In this document: positions 1 through 7,088 of the stretch, in pieces | Layout: every line of letters starts with the position of its first letter | How positions within the stretch are numbered: the stretch's first letter is position 1 | Source of the DNA: Bacillota bacterium | Lineage (GTDB): Bacteria > Bacillota > Clostridia > Christensenellales > Aristaeellaceae | Direction of reading: 5' to 3' | Assembly: GCA_023415715.1 (NCBI GenBank) | Contig: JAEZJP010000031.1 | Span: forward strand, 1-44,643 | DNA: 44,643 nt | Position numbers and translations under genes: made by a program | Notes under the pieces: model-generated | What the model saw: only the letters and a program-made list of their open reading frames with translations | What the model was told of the DNA's origin: nothing | Databases searched by the model: none

Positions 1-180
1 AAGGTAGGTCAATATCACCTGGGCTTCCTCGGTTTCCTGCTGCCATTCTTCAATTTCCGCGGGGTTTGCGGAAGGGATCAAATCGCGGCAAAGCTGCGCA
101 CCCATAGGCGTCAGCGCCATGGATGCCAGCTGCTCGCGGATCTTTGTAAATTCCAGTACCCTCAGGGTGCGCTCGGTCAT
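1..180 (-). CDS. mutS2: Endonuclease MutS2, N-terminal fragment (runs off the window)
   Basis: The minus strand from position 180 to the window edge encodes 60 residues beginning MTERTLRVLEFTKIREQLAS and continuing with the ALTPMGAQLCRDLIPS segment. This is the typical start of MutS2, where the first residues form an N-terminal helical domain before the MutS core. MutS2 is a cytoplasmic DNA- and ribosome-associated ATPase with a C-terminal Smr nuclease domain; only the first part is visible here. The start is the ATG at 180, with a GAGGTT ribosome-binding site just upstream on the minus strand. The gene lies downstream of the U32-family gene on the same strand, separated by about 410 bp of repeats. 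ATPase and Smr motifs lie outside the window and cannot be checked. Confidence 0.88.
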   Translation of the reverse strand, partial: MTERTLRVLEFTKIREQLASMALTPMGAQLCRDLIPSANPAEIEEWQQETEEAQVILTYL

Positions 181-235
181 ATATCAAAACCTCAAAACTG
201 TAGATATTTTATTAAAGTTTATTTAACTGGCTAGG

Positions 236-269
236 GATTTCGCACCTGCGGGTGCGACCAGGGCTTTCC
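236..269. repeat. Stem block, copy A
   Basis: A 6-bp stem (241-246 with 251-256) encloses the loop TGCG and is followed by ACCAGGGCTTTCC. A second copy in inverted orientation lies at 7019-7052. The flanks and loop are identical, but two stem base pairs differ and both differences are compensated. No function is known to me. It is the part of the 181-591 repeat region nearest mutS2. Confidence 0.75.
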
Positions 270-277
270 GGTCGCCT

Positions 278-340
278 TGGACCTTCGGTGGCATATCTTT
301 TTTTCTTTTAACCTAATATAGGGATTCCAAAGGGATGTAT
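278..340. repeat. 63-bp direct repeat, first copy
   Basis: This segment recurs without gaps at 493-555, an offset of 215 bp, with only a few mismatches. It contains an AT-rich core (TTTTAACCTAATATAGGG) and ends in the left half of the AAAGGGAT hairpin that is complete at the second copy. The two copies bracket the purine-rich module at 349-492. Confidence 0.85.
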
Positions 341-348
341 TCCGGCTT

Positions 349-492
349 GCTCAATCGTCGCGCTGGTTCGCTGCCGCTCCCTGCCCGGCGGTCTCAATTG
401 TCGCGGTGCTGCGCTCCGCTTGCATCGCTCTGTTTCGACCGCTTCCTCTGCTTCGCTCCCTCCGCCACTGGCGGCGCTCAGCTTCGGAACCC
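349..492 (-). repeat. Purine-rich intergenic module, copy A
   Basis: About 144 bp, read on the minus strand as a purine-rich module containing GCCGCCAGTGGCGG, GAAACAGAGCGATG and GACGATTGAGC. A nearly identical copy lies in the opposite orientation at 6866-7010. It remains open in several reading frames, but no product resembles a known protein, so I treat it as non-coding repeat DNA. Confidence 0.85.
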
Positions 493-555
493 TGGACCTT
501 CGGTGGCATAACTTTTTTCCTTTTAACCTAATATAGGGATTCCAAAGGGATGTAT
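493..555. repeat. 63-bp direct repeat, second copy
   Basis: This is the second copy of the repeat at 278-340. It runs directly into the complete hairpin at 542-563 and then the hairpin at 571-591, so the direct repeat and the gene-terminal hairpin element appear to be one composite unit. Confidence 0.85.
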
Positions 556-591
556 CCCTTTGGCAGGGGTCCAGGGGACGGCGTCTCCTGG
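542..591 (-). repeat. Two-hairpin gene-terminal element after the U32 gene
   Basis: Read on the minus strand, a hairpin (CCAGGAGAC, loop GCC, GTCCCCTGG; one A-C mismatch) lies directly after the stop codon of the U32 gene. It is followed by ACCCCTGCC and a second hairpin (CCAAAGGGAT with ATCCCTTTGG). The same arrangement recurs after pheT (33533-33585) and partly after the threonine-aldolase-like gene (32903 onward). No U-tract directly follows the first hairpin, so it is not a classical intrinsic terminator. Confidence 0.8.
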
Positions 592-2934
592 CTACTCCAC
601 TCCCCGGCGGAAGTGCCCGGCGGTGCCGGCGGGCAGGGCGGTCTCACAGGGTTGTCCTTTACGCAGGGCGGCAAAGCATGCGGTGATGCCAAGCTGCTCC
701 GAGGCCGTTTCGGTAGTGAAGGTCACAAGCCAGCCAATGCTCCGAAGCTTATCCGCCTGGGCGGAAAGGTTCAAGGGCAAAGTGTTGTACGTATGAATGA
801 TGCAGCCTTCCGGAAGCCGTGTGCGCAAAAGGGGAAACTCGTGGTCCAGCCCATCCGCAAAGCGCTTCCCCTGCAGACTGTCTTTGGAATTTAACTCACA
901 CAGGCGGCAGCTTTCGTGGCCGGTGTGCAGCCCAAGGGCTGTTCGGGCCGGGCAATGGTTCAGCGTCATGAGCCTGGTCCGCCCGTACATAGGCATTACA
1001 AAGGGGAGATTGTTTAAGGGAAGCTGCCTTATTTCTTTTTCGTTCAGCTCCGGCGACACGGTCTGCCACTTTAAGCCCAAGCGGTCAAGCTCCGCCGCAG
1101 TACGGCCATTCATGACGGGTACGCCTTCTCCCGCAGCCATGGGAAGGGTAAATCCTGCGCCCAGCTGGCCGATACTTCCCAGAACAACACCGGAAAGCAA
1201 GCCTTTGCGACTATTTGACCAATCCTTCAAAAATTCCAGCGTATCGGCTTGCGCTTGTATGGGCAGCACAAGCCATGTGCCCTTGGGAAGAACATCGGCA
1301 GCCTCGCTCAGCGCTGATTCAGTGTAGTTCTCCGGCGCGTACAAAAAATCATCCGCCCCGGCCTCCAGTATCTTTTGCCCGAGAGACGCATCGGCGCTTT
1401 GTACAAGCAATCCCGGCGCATCCTGCCCAAGGCTTGTAAATTCCGCTTCCGAAAGGGGATAGGAAGCAAAATCGCGCTTGTTAAAGTTTGCGGCCCGCTT
1501 TTCAAAAAGGTCATCAAGAGCATCCCGGCGCAAGGCATTCAAGGCAGATACAGGCAGGAATCCGCCCAGCCCTATCAGGCTGAAATTGCGAAGCGCAAAA
1601 GATGTATCCCCCGTCTTTTCAAGAGAACGCCGGGCGTTTTCCTCCGTCAGTGGCTTTGACTGGGCTGCCGCCACAGCATCGCCGGCTACCTGCACCGCCG
1701 TTTCCCCATCGGTCACGTTCAGCTGGGAAGCTTCCCCGGGCACCGCGTGCAGCACGGCATCCACAAGGATGCGGGGGGCTCTTGACAGCATCGCCTGCAT
1801 GAGTTGCGCCGCGTCAACAAGGCGCGCCACCTCGTCGCCCACCTGAGGCTCAACACCCACCCTAAGTCGGATAAGGGCCGTATCCCCGGCCTTTTGCCCA
1901 GGCCCGGAGTAGGTGACCTCTTCCTCCCTGCGGCCCCTGAACTGCAGGCCGTCGCCATCACTTAAATCCTTCGTAAGTTTTACCTGGGCGAATCCTGGTT
2001 TTAAGCCTGTTACACGGCCAATCATAATCCCTCCGTGACCCGGGCGGCCGGGTTCGATCACGCCCGCGTCCTGGCTTCCGCCTACGTATCCCGTCATGAA
2101 CCCGCCCCGGTGGAATATCTGCCGGAGAGATTCCTTCTCGTCATCCCCGGCCGGTAAAAATCTTCCTTCCTCCAAAGCATCCAGCGCCTGGCGGTAGGAT
2201 CGCGTCACCACCGCCACATACTCAGGCCGCTTAAGTCTCCCCTCGATTTTCAGGGCTTGCACTCCGGCGGCGAAAAGTTCCGGCAGCTTGTCCCTCAGCA
2301 TCAAATCCCTGGGGGATAGCCAATAGCCGCTTCGCCCGCCAAAGTCATAGAGCATCCGGCAGGGCTGGGCACACCGGCCCCGGTTGCCGCTCCGGCCCCC
2401 TGCCATGCTGGAAAAGAGGCATTGGCCGCTTACGCATACGCACATTGCCCCATGGACAAATACTTCCGTCTCAAGGCCCGTGCCGGTTACCTGTTTTATC
2501 TCCTGAATGCTGCACTCCCGAGCCAGCACCACCCTTTTGAAGCCTTCCTTGAGCAAAAGCACGGCGCCCTGCCGGTTGTGGATGGACATCTGCGTGCTGG
2601 CATGGCGGTTTAGGTTTGGGAAGCAGTCCCGTACGATGCCGGCTACGCCAAGATCCTGCAGGATCACAGCGTCGGCTCCCGCACGGTTGATGATGGAAAG
2701 CGCACGGTGTACTTCGGAAATCTCCGTTTCCTTGACCAACGTGTTCACCGTCACGTAAACCCGGACATGGTACAAATGGCACAGCTTTACGGCCTCTATA
2801 AGGCTACCCTCATCAAAGTTTCCGGCCCCTGCCCGCGCGCCAAAGGCGGTGTACCCAAGATACACCGCGTCCGCGCCGTTATGGATGGCCGCAAGCAGGG
2901 AATCCCTGCCGCCTGCGGGGGCCAGCAGCTCCAT
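592..2934 (-). CDS. U32-family protein with DUF3656-type C-terminal region (RlhA-like)
   Basis: This 780-residue protein opens with MELLAPAGGRDSLLAAIHNG, the classic U32 start. It carries the U32 cysteine cluster at about residues 165-192 (C165, C167, C172, C188, C192, in HGAMCVCVSGQC and RCAQPC). The family was named as peptidases, but characterised members such as RlhA and TrhP install hydroxyl groups on rRNA or tRNA and probably bind an iron-sulfur cluster through these cysteines. The length and long C-terminal half match the U32 plus DUF3656 architecture of RlhA, so 23S rRNA hydroxylation is the likeliest role; that is inference. The ATG at 2934 lies 3 bp after the zapA stop, implying an operon. 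The stop codon abuts the repeat hairpin at 571-591. Confidence 0.88.
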   Translation of the reverse strand: MELLAPAGGRDSLLAAIHNGADAVYLGYTAFGARAGAGNFDEGSLIEAVKLCHLYHVRVYVTVNTLVKETEISEVHRALSIINRAGADAVILQDLGVAGIVRDCFPNLNRHASTQMSIHNRQGAVLLLKEGFKRVVLARECSIQEIKQVTGTGLETEVFVHGAMCVCVSGQCLFSSMAGGRSGNRGRCAQPCRMLYDFGGRSGYWLSPRDLMLRDKLPELFAAGVQALKIEGRLKRPEYVAVVTRSYRQALDALEEGRFLPAGDDEKESLRQIFHRGGFMTGYVGGSQDAGVIEPGRPGHGGIMIGRVTGLKPGFAQVKLTKDLSDGDGLQFRGRREEEVTYSGPGQKAGDTALIRLRVGVEPQVGDEVARLVDAAQLMQAMLSRAPRILVDAVLHAVPGEASQLNVTDGETAVQVAGDAVAAAQSKPLTEENARRSLEKTGDTSFALRNFSLIGLGGFLPVSALNALRRDALDDLFEKRAANFNKRDFASYPLSEAEFTSLGQDAPGLLVQSADASLGQKILEAGADDFLYAPENYTESALSEAADVLPKGTWLVLPIQAQADTLEFLKDWSNSRKGLLSGVVLGSIGQLGAGFTLPMAAGEGVPVMNGRTAAELDRLGLKWQTVSPELNEKEIRQLPLNNLPFVMPMYGRTRLMTLNHCPARTALGLHTGHESCRLCELNSKDSLQGKRFADGLDHEFPLLRTRLPEGCIIHTYNTLPLNLSAQADKLRSIGWLVTFTTETASEQLGITACFAALRKGQPCETALPAGTAGHFRRGVE

Positions 2935-2937
2935 TTA

Positions 2938-3219
2938 TTACTTGGCCTCCCTTTTGCGGCTTTCTTTCGCACCCTGCCGCGCCATGAGCAATTCCCTTCT
3001 CAGACGCGTGTTTTCATCGTGTGCTTTCAAAAGCTCATCTGCAATATTCAGGGCGGCAAGAACCGCCACCATGTGGGAAGGCAGATGGCTGGCAGCTTCG
3101 ATCTCCGTAATCTTACGGTCCACATAAACGCCCACACGGTGCACATGTTCCGGAGGTTCAATGGACAAAAGCGTATAATCCTTGCCTGCCACTTTCACGA
3201 CGGTCTTGTTTTTTTCCAT
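2938..3219 (-). CDS. zapA: Cell division protein ZapA
   Basis: This 93-residue protein begins MEKNKTVVKVAGKDYTLLS and continues with the ZapA pattern of a small beta-rich head and a C-terminal coiled coil rich in Leu, Glu and Arg. ZapA binds FtsZ in the cytoplasm and bundles protofilaments at the division ring. I chose the ATG at 3219 because GGGGGGTG precedes it at good spacing; an upstream in-frame ATG at 3276 lies across the promoter. The next gene, the U32 protein, follows after 3 bp, and mutS2 comes after that, a common clostridial order. In many relatives pheST sits next to zapA; here it is about 30 kb away. Confidence 0.88.
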   Translation of the reverse strand: MEKNKTVVKVAGKDYTLLSIEPPEHVHRVGVYVDRKITEIEAASHLPSHMVAVLAALNIADELLKAHDENTRLRRELLMARQGAKESRKREAK

Positions 3220-3247
3220 GGGCACACCCCCCTTTATTGCATGTCTC

Positions 3248-3276
3248 ATTATATGCCATTTTGGGATGCTAATCAA
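3248..3276 (-). promoter_or_regulatory. Sigma-A promoter for zapA-U32
   Basis: On the minus strand a TTGATT -35 box (3271-3276) and a perfect TATAAT -10 box (3248-3253) are separated by 17 bp, starting transcription about 20 nt before the zapA ribosome-binding site. Confidence 0.75.
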
Positions 3277-3306
3277 TGTTCCGGCAAGATAGATGTTCCA
3301 GTAAAT

Positions 3307-3346
3307 AGAAAAAGCGCAGAAACAAGCCTAATGGCCGTTACTGCGC
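3307..3346 (-). terminator. Intrinsic terminator after the cyclophilin gene
   Basis: On the minus strand GCGCAG pairs with CTGCGC around an inner GGCC/GGCT-type stem, and TTTTTCT follows. It lies about 20 bp after the stop of the 3368-4024 gene. Confidence 0.8.
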
Positions 3347-3367
3347 CCTGTGAAAAACCCGTTTCCC

Positions 3368-4024
3368 TTACAGCTGCTCAAAGGGATAGGTATTTCCAAA
3401 AGTTTCCACCCTTATGGACTTGATTACCTGGGGGGTAAGAGGCTTATCCTGCCTGTCCCTGGATGTGGAAACGATGGCTTCGGCCTGCTCCATGCCGGAA
3501 AGCACCTTGCCGAAAGCGGCATAGGAACCGTCCAGATGGGGCGAATCGCTTGTCATGACAAAAAATTGGGACCCGGCGGAATCGGGCATGCTGCTTCTGG
3601 CCATGCTCAGTACGCCGTAGGTATGCTTCAGGTTATTGGCGACGCCGTTTTTGATGAATTCGCCCTTGATATGATACCCCGGGCCGCCTGTGCCGGTGCC
3701 GTTGGGGCAGCCGCCCTGGATCATGAATCCCGGAATCACCCTATGAAAGATAAGCCCGTCATAGAACCCGCTGTTGGCCAGCGCGATGAAGTTGCCAACG
3801 GACTGGGGCGCGATATCGGGATACAGTTCGCCCCGCATTTCCTTTCCGTTTTCCAGTGCAATGACGAAAATGGGATTCCCCGCTTGCTTTTCCTGTTCAG
3901 TCACCACAATCTCCCCTTCCTTGTACAAGTTATTTTCGAATTTCCAAACCTCTTGTGCCAGAGCAAACATCGCGTTTGCCATAACCAAGAGAAGCGTTAA
4001 AATCAAGCCGGCCGCTTTTTTCAT
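3368..4024 (-). CDS. Secreted cyclophilin-type peptidyl-prolyl cis-trans isomerase
   Basis: This 218-residue protein has an N-terminal signal peptide (MKKAAGLILTLLLVMANAMFALAQ, with probable cleavage near residue 24; no lipobox cysteine). A cyclophilin domain follows at about 45-210. Core motifs are NFIALANSGFYDGLIFHRVI, the catalytic-site region FMIQGG, and SQFFVM, HLDGSYAAFGKV. The enzyme catalyses cis-trans isomerisation of X-Pro bonds and would act outside the membrane, probably in folding of exported proteins. It has its own promoter (4048-4076) and terminator (3307-3346), so it is monocistronic between two operons. The fold assignment is secure; clients are unknown. Confidence 0.92.
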   Translation of the reverse strand: MKKAAGLILTLLLVMANAMFALAQEVWKFENNLYKEGEIVVTEQEKQAGNPIFVIALENGKEMRGELYPDIAPQSVGNFIALANSGFYDGLIFHRVIPGFMIQGGCPNGTGTGGPGYHIKGEFIKNGVANNLKHTYGVLSMARSSMPDSAGSQFFVMTSDSPHLDGSYAAFGKVLSGMEQAEAIVSTSRDRQDKPLTPQVIKSIRVETFGNTYPFEQL

Positions 4025-4047
4025 GTGTTTTCCTCCACATGTGTTCT

Positions 4048-4076
4048 ATTGTATCCAATTCTGCTGCCCGATGCAA
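4048..4076 (-). promoter_or_regulatory. Promoter for the cyclophilin gene
   Basis: On the minus strand a TTGCAT -35 box (4071-4076), 17-bp spacer and TACAAT -10 box (4048-4053) lie between the hemZ stop and the cyclophilin start. A GGAGG ribosome-binding site follows. Confidence 0.7.
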
Positions 4077-4081
4077 GTTTT

Positions 4082-5536
4082 TTACGATCGCCACAGCTCT
4101 TTTTTACGATTGCGCATATCCTGCAATCTTTCGATGTAAACTTCCACGTTGCTCACGTTGGGCGCCCGCTCTATGCGCCCCTCTCCACCGAACACCCGCT
4201 TGGAGATGGCACCCGCCCCCACCGCCAGTATACTTTCAGTCTCCTCCATGATATCCACATTGTACAAGCATTCGTGGCCGGGCAGCGCATAGCCCACGTT
4301 TTCCTGGTTTCCTGCCATGTATTTTTGCCGGTAAAGGTAATAGGGTTTTAAGCCCATTTCCCTCGCCGTTTCCGCGCCCAAGCGCACCATGCGGGCAGTT
4401 TCCTCCCCATCGGGCAGGGGCGATTCCCACAGCCGTAAAAGACTGGCGCGCTTTAACGCCAAAGTGTGGATGGTAAGGCTCTCCGGTATAAGCTTTCGTG
4501 CCCAGGAAAGGGTGTATTCAAAATCCGAAACCGTCTCACCCGGCAAACCCGCAATCAAGTCCATATTGATGGAGGAAAAGCCCATTTCCCTGGCCAGATC
4601 ATAAGCTTCCACCGTCTGTTCAGGCGTATGGTCCCGGCCTATGCGCTTGAGTGTTTCGGCGCGCATGGATTGAGGGTTGATGGAGATACGCCTGACCCCA
4701 GCCTCGTAAATGGCCTTTAACTTTTCCCGGCTGATGGAATCGGGACGCCCGGCTTCCACAGTATATTCCACGGCATGGGGGAAATACGACGCCATGGCAT
4801 CTATCACCCGGTGAAAGGCGTTTTCGGGTATGGCCGTGGGCGTGCCGCCGCCCATGTACACCGCGCGGAGTGTAAGGCCCGCGTCCTTCATCAAAAGGGC
4901 TGTGAAGGCCATCTCCTGAATAAGCGCATCAATATAGGTCATCACCTGAAGACCCGTACCCTTGCCCAGCTCGCCGCTTAAAAAGGAGCAATAGGCGCAT
5001 CGGGTACGGCAAAAAGGTATGCCAATGTACACATCCACCGCATTCAGATCGGGAGATGGCATGGTAAGCTGGACGTTCACAATATCGGAAAGCAGCAATG
5101 CCTTGTCGTGATGAAGATCGAAGGTTAATTCCACCCGTCTGGCGGCCTCCGTTGTGGACAAGCCGCCACGCATGGCTTCATAGACAAGCCGCGTAGGGCG
5201 GATGCCCGTCAGCGACCCCCAGGGAGGATGGAAACCCGTTTCCGTTTTTAATAGCGTATATAATGTCTGCTTGCACAGGCGCTTGCGCAGACGCTTTTGA
5301 AGAAGCGCATTGCCTTCGCGCAGTGGAATAAGGGACGTTTGACACACAGAATTCCCATTCAAGTAAAATTCACAGTCCCACGACCCGTCTTGCTCCGTTA
5401 ATTCATGCCGCAAACACATATCAGCTTCCGGCCCGCCGCTGTTTACGGAAAAGATGATTTCCCCATAAAAGAGGCGGAGGACATCCGCCATCTCCGCCGC
5501 AAGCTCCGGCACCGGGGTATACAGGGCGATATTCAT
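4082..5536 (-). CDS. hemZ: Radical SAM coproporphyrinogen dehydrogenase-like HemZ
   Basis: This 484-residue protein has an N-terminal region typical of clostridial HemZ (GSLTGIRPTRLVYEAM near 107-122) and then a radical SAM core. The CRTRCAYC motif supplies the CxxxCxxC ligands of the 4Fe-4S cluster (C176, C180, C183), followed by YMGGGTPTA. HemZ is annotated as an oxygen-independent coproporphyrinogen III dehydrogenase-like enzyme; its true substrate in heme-poor clostridia is uncertain, and no other heme gene is in view. The ATG at 5536 overlaps the TGA of the upstream MBL gene in an ATGA arrangement, so the two are probably translationally coupled within dtd-MBL-hemZ. Confidence 0.9.
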   Translation of the reverse strand: MNIALYTPVPELAAEMADVLRLFYGEIIFSVNSGGPEADMCLRHELTEQDGSWDCEFYLNGNSVCQTSLIPLREGNALLQKRLRKRLCKQTLYTLLKTETGFHPPWGSLTGIRPTRLVYEAMRGGLSTTEAARRVELTFDLHHDKALLLSDIVNVQLTMPSPDLNAVDVYIGIPFCRTRCAYCSFLSGELGKGTGLQVMTYIDALIQEMAFTALLMKDAGLTLRAVYMGGGTPTAIPENAFHRVIDAMASYFPHAVEYTVEAGRPDSISREKLKAIYEAGVRRISINPQSMRAETLKRIGRDHTPEQTVEAYDLAREMGFSSINMDLIAGLPGETVSDFEYTLSWARKLIPESLTIHTLALKRASLLRLWESPLPDGEETARMVRLGAETAREMGLKPYYLYRQKYMAGNQENVGYALPGHECLYNVDIMEETESILAVGAGAISKRVFGGEGRIERAPNVSNVEVYIERLQDMRNRKKELWRS

Positions 5537-6144
5537 TGAAAGTACTCCTGCTCCTGGCCGATTGTGGTAGGATTGTCATGTCCGGGATACACTTCATATT
5601 CCTTTTGCATAAGAAGCAGCCGTTTCATAGACTGGTATAAATCGTCCCAGCTTCCGCCGGGAAGGTCGGTGCGGCCATAACCTTGGCGGAACATGGTATC
5701 GCCTGTAAACAGCGCTTTTTCCGCTTGGTAGCATACGCTGCCCGGGGTATGACCCGGCGTGTGCAAAACCGTAAACGTGATCCCTGCCGCGTAAATAGCA
5801 TCGCCTTCCTTGACCAGCGCAGTCTTGGCATCAAGCGCAAGCTCCAGCCCAATCATTGTGGCCATATTCTTATTCGGATCGCGCAGCATGGGCTCGTCCA
5901 AAGCATGGATGTACAGCGCCGTATCAGACGCAAGCACGCCTGCTACCCCGCCGATATGATCGAAATGGCCATGGGTCAGCAAGACGGCAGCGACCCGTTT
6001 TCCATTTAACGCAGCGAGAATGCGTTCGGGCTGGGCCCCCGGATCAATCAGTACGCAGTCATCCCTATCCTTCAGTGAAAGAATATAACAGTTGGCGCGG
6101 ATAGGCCCGACCGCCAGCGTTTTTATTTGCAGATTGCTTTGCAT
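5533..6144 (-). CDS. Metallo-beta-lactamase-fold hydrolase (glyoxalase II-like)
   Basis: This 203-residue protein contains the metal-binding THGHFDHIGG motif (H58, H60, D62, H63), a second histidine in HTPGHTPGS, the ligand region FTGDTMF, and YPGHDNPTT near the C-terminus. These are the di-metal ligands of the glyoxalase II branch of the metallo-beta-lactamase superfamily. Proteins of this size usually hydrolyse thioesters such as S-lactoylglutathione analogues, but many are uncharacterised. It lies between dtd (9-bp gap) and hemZ (ATGA overlap), the usual place for this gene in clostridial genomes. The role relative to dtd or hemZ is unknown. Confidence 0.9.
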   Translation of the reverse strand: MQSNLQIKTLAVGPIRANCYILSLKDRDDCVLIDPGAQPERILAALNGKRVAAVLLTHGHFDHIGGVAGVLASDTALYIHALDEPMLRDPNKNMATMIGLELALDAKTALVKEGDAIYAAGITFTVLHTPGHTPGSVCYQAEKALFTGDTMFRQGYGRTDLPGGSWDDLYQSMKRLLLMQKEYEVYPGHDNPTTIGQEQEYFQ

Positions 6145-6153
6145 AAATAACCC

Positions 6154-6603
6154 TTAAAAGGTTTTCCGGCTGTCCAGCAGAATCGTGACCGGTCCGTCAT
6201 TGACAAGGGATACAGCCATTTCCGCCTGGAATACGCCTGTCTCCACGATAAGGCCGGTCTCCCTTAAGCGGCGCACAAGCTCCTCGTACATGGGGTTGGC
6301 GAAATCTGGCCGGGCTGCTTCGATAAAGCTTGGCCGGCGCCCGCCCCTTGCATCGCCCAGGAGCGTGAACTGGCTTACCGCGAGTATGGCACCGCCTGCA
6401 TCCAGAAGGGATAAGTTCATCTTGCCTTGTTCGTCCTCAAAAATGCGCAGGTTGGGCAGCTTGTCGGCCATATATTGAATGTCTTTTTCTCCGTCCCCCG
6501 AGCTTACGCCCACCAGAACCATAAGCCCTTTGCCTATCTGGCCCACTATCTGGCCATTTACCTGAACGGAGGCGGAGGATACCCTTTGTACAACGCAGCG
6601 CAT
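6154..6603 (-). CDS. dtd: D-aminoacyl-tRNA deacylase
   Basis: At 149 residues this is the normal Dtd length. The start MRCVVQRVSSASVQVNG, the SQFTL motif (77-81) and the NDGPVT motif (135-140) are diagnostic. Dtd is a cytoplasmic homodimer that hydrolyses D-amino acids (and glycine mischarged on tRNA-Ala) from tRNA, using the SQFTL and Gly-cisPro motifs at the dimer interface. The ATG at 6603 is preceded by GAGGA at slightly long spacing. It is the first gene of dtd-MBL-hemZ. Its upstream region is occupied by repeats (6682-7052), and no clear promoter could be assigned. Confidence 0.95.
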   Translation of the reverse strand: MRCVVQRVSSASVQVNGQIVGQIGKGLMVLVGVSSGDGEKDIQYMADKLPNLRIFEDEQGKMNLSLLDAGGAILAVSQFTLLGDARGGRRPSFIEAARPDFANPMYEELVRRLRETGLIVETGVFQAEMAVSLVNDGPVTILLDSRKTF

Positions 6604-6681
6604 GAAGAAAGATTCCTCGTTTCATTACAAATAAACCAAAACTTAAGCATTTACAGGTGCAATTATTATTTCAGAAGATGG

Positions 6682-6865
6682 CCTCCGAAGGTCCAGGGCT
6701 CCGAAGCCGAAGCGATGCCAGTGGCTCCGGAACGCCGTCCCCGCCAGTGGCGGAAATGGGCGGCGTGGAGGAGGCTGGCGAAACAAGCGATGCGAGCGGC
6801 AGCGAGTCAGCGCGCCGATTGAGCCAGATGGAGGGATGAAGCGAGGTGAAGGAGGCTGGCGAAAC
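6682..6865 (+). repeat. 81-bp-period purine-rich repeats, first locus
   Basis: The segment begins with CCTCCGAAGGTCCAGGG, matching the end of the 63-bp direct repeats. It then carries one full repeat unit (about 6764-6831: GAGGCTGGCGAAAC, AAGCGATGCGAGC, CGATTGAGCCAGATGG) and a second, truncated one starting 81 bp later at 6852. The full unit is almost identical to those at 33004-33153. Long apparent reading frames here on both strands are low-complexity by-products of the repeat. Confidence 0.85.
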
Positions 6866-7010
6866 GGGTTCCGAAGCTGAGCGCCGCCAGTGGCGGAGGG
6901 AGCGAAGCGGAGGAAGCAGTCGAAACAGAGCGATGCTAGCGGAGCGCAGCACCGCGACAATTGAGACCGCCGGGCAGGGAGCGGAGCGAACCATCGCGAC
7001 GATTGAGCCA
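6866..7010 (+). repeat. Purine-rich intergenic module, copy B
   Basis: This is the inverted counterpart of 349-492, with the same order of sub-motifs and few mismatches across about 145 bp. The preceding 81-bp unit is cut off where this module begins, suggesting one was inserted into, or recombined with, the other. Confidence 0.85.
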
Positions 7011-7018
7011 GATGGGCA

Positions 7019-7052
7019 GGAAAGCCCTGGTCGAGCCCGCAGGCTCGAAATC
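7019..7052. repeat. Stem block, copy B
   Basis: Inverted copy of 236-269. The stem CGAGCC/GGCTCG (7032-7037 with 7042-7047) replaces CGCACC/GGTGCG of copy A, while loop and flanks are conserved. It lies about 37 bp beyond the rel stop codon. Confidence 0.75.
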
Positions 7053-7088
7053 TTATCCTTGATAAGCCAAAAAACAGAAGTAAGTGAA

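Noticed and set aside
571..591. The GC-rich hairpin after the U32 gene as a simple rho-independent terminator
   Set aside because: No U-tract directly follows the hairpin on the minus strand, and its conserved linker and second hairpin point to a repeat element instead.
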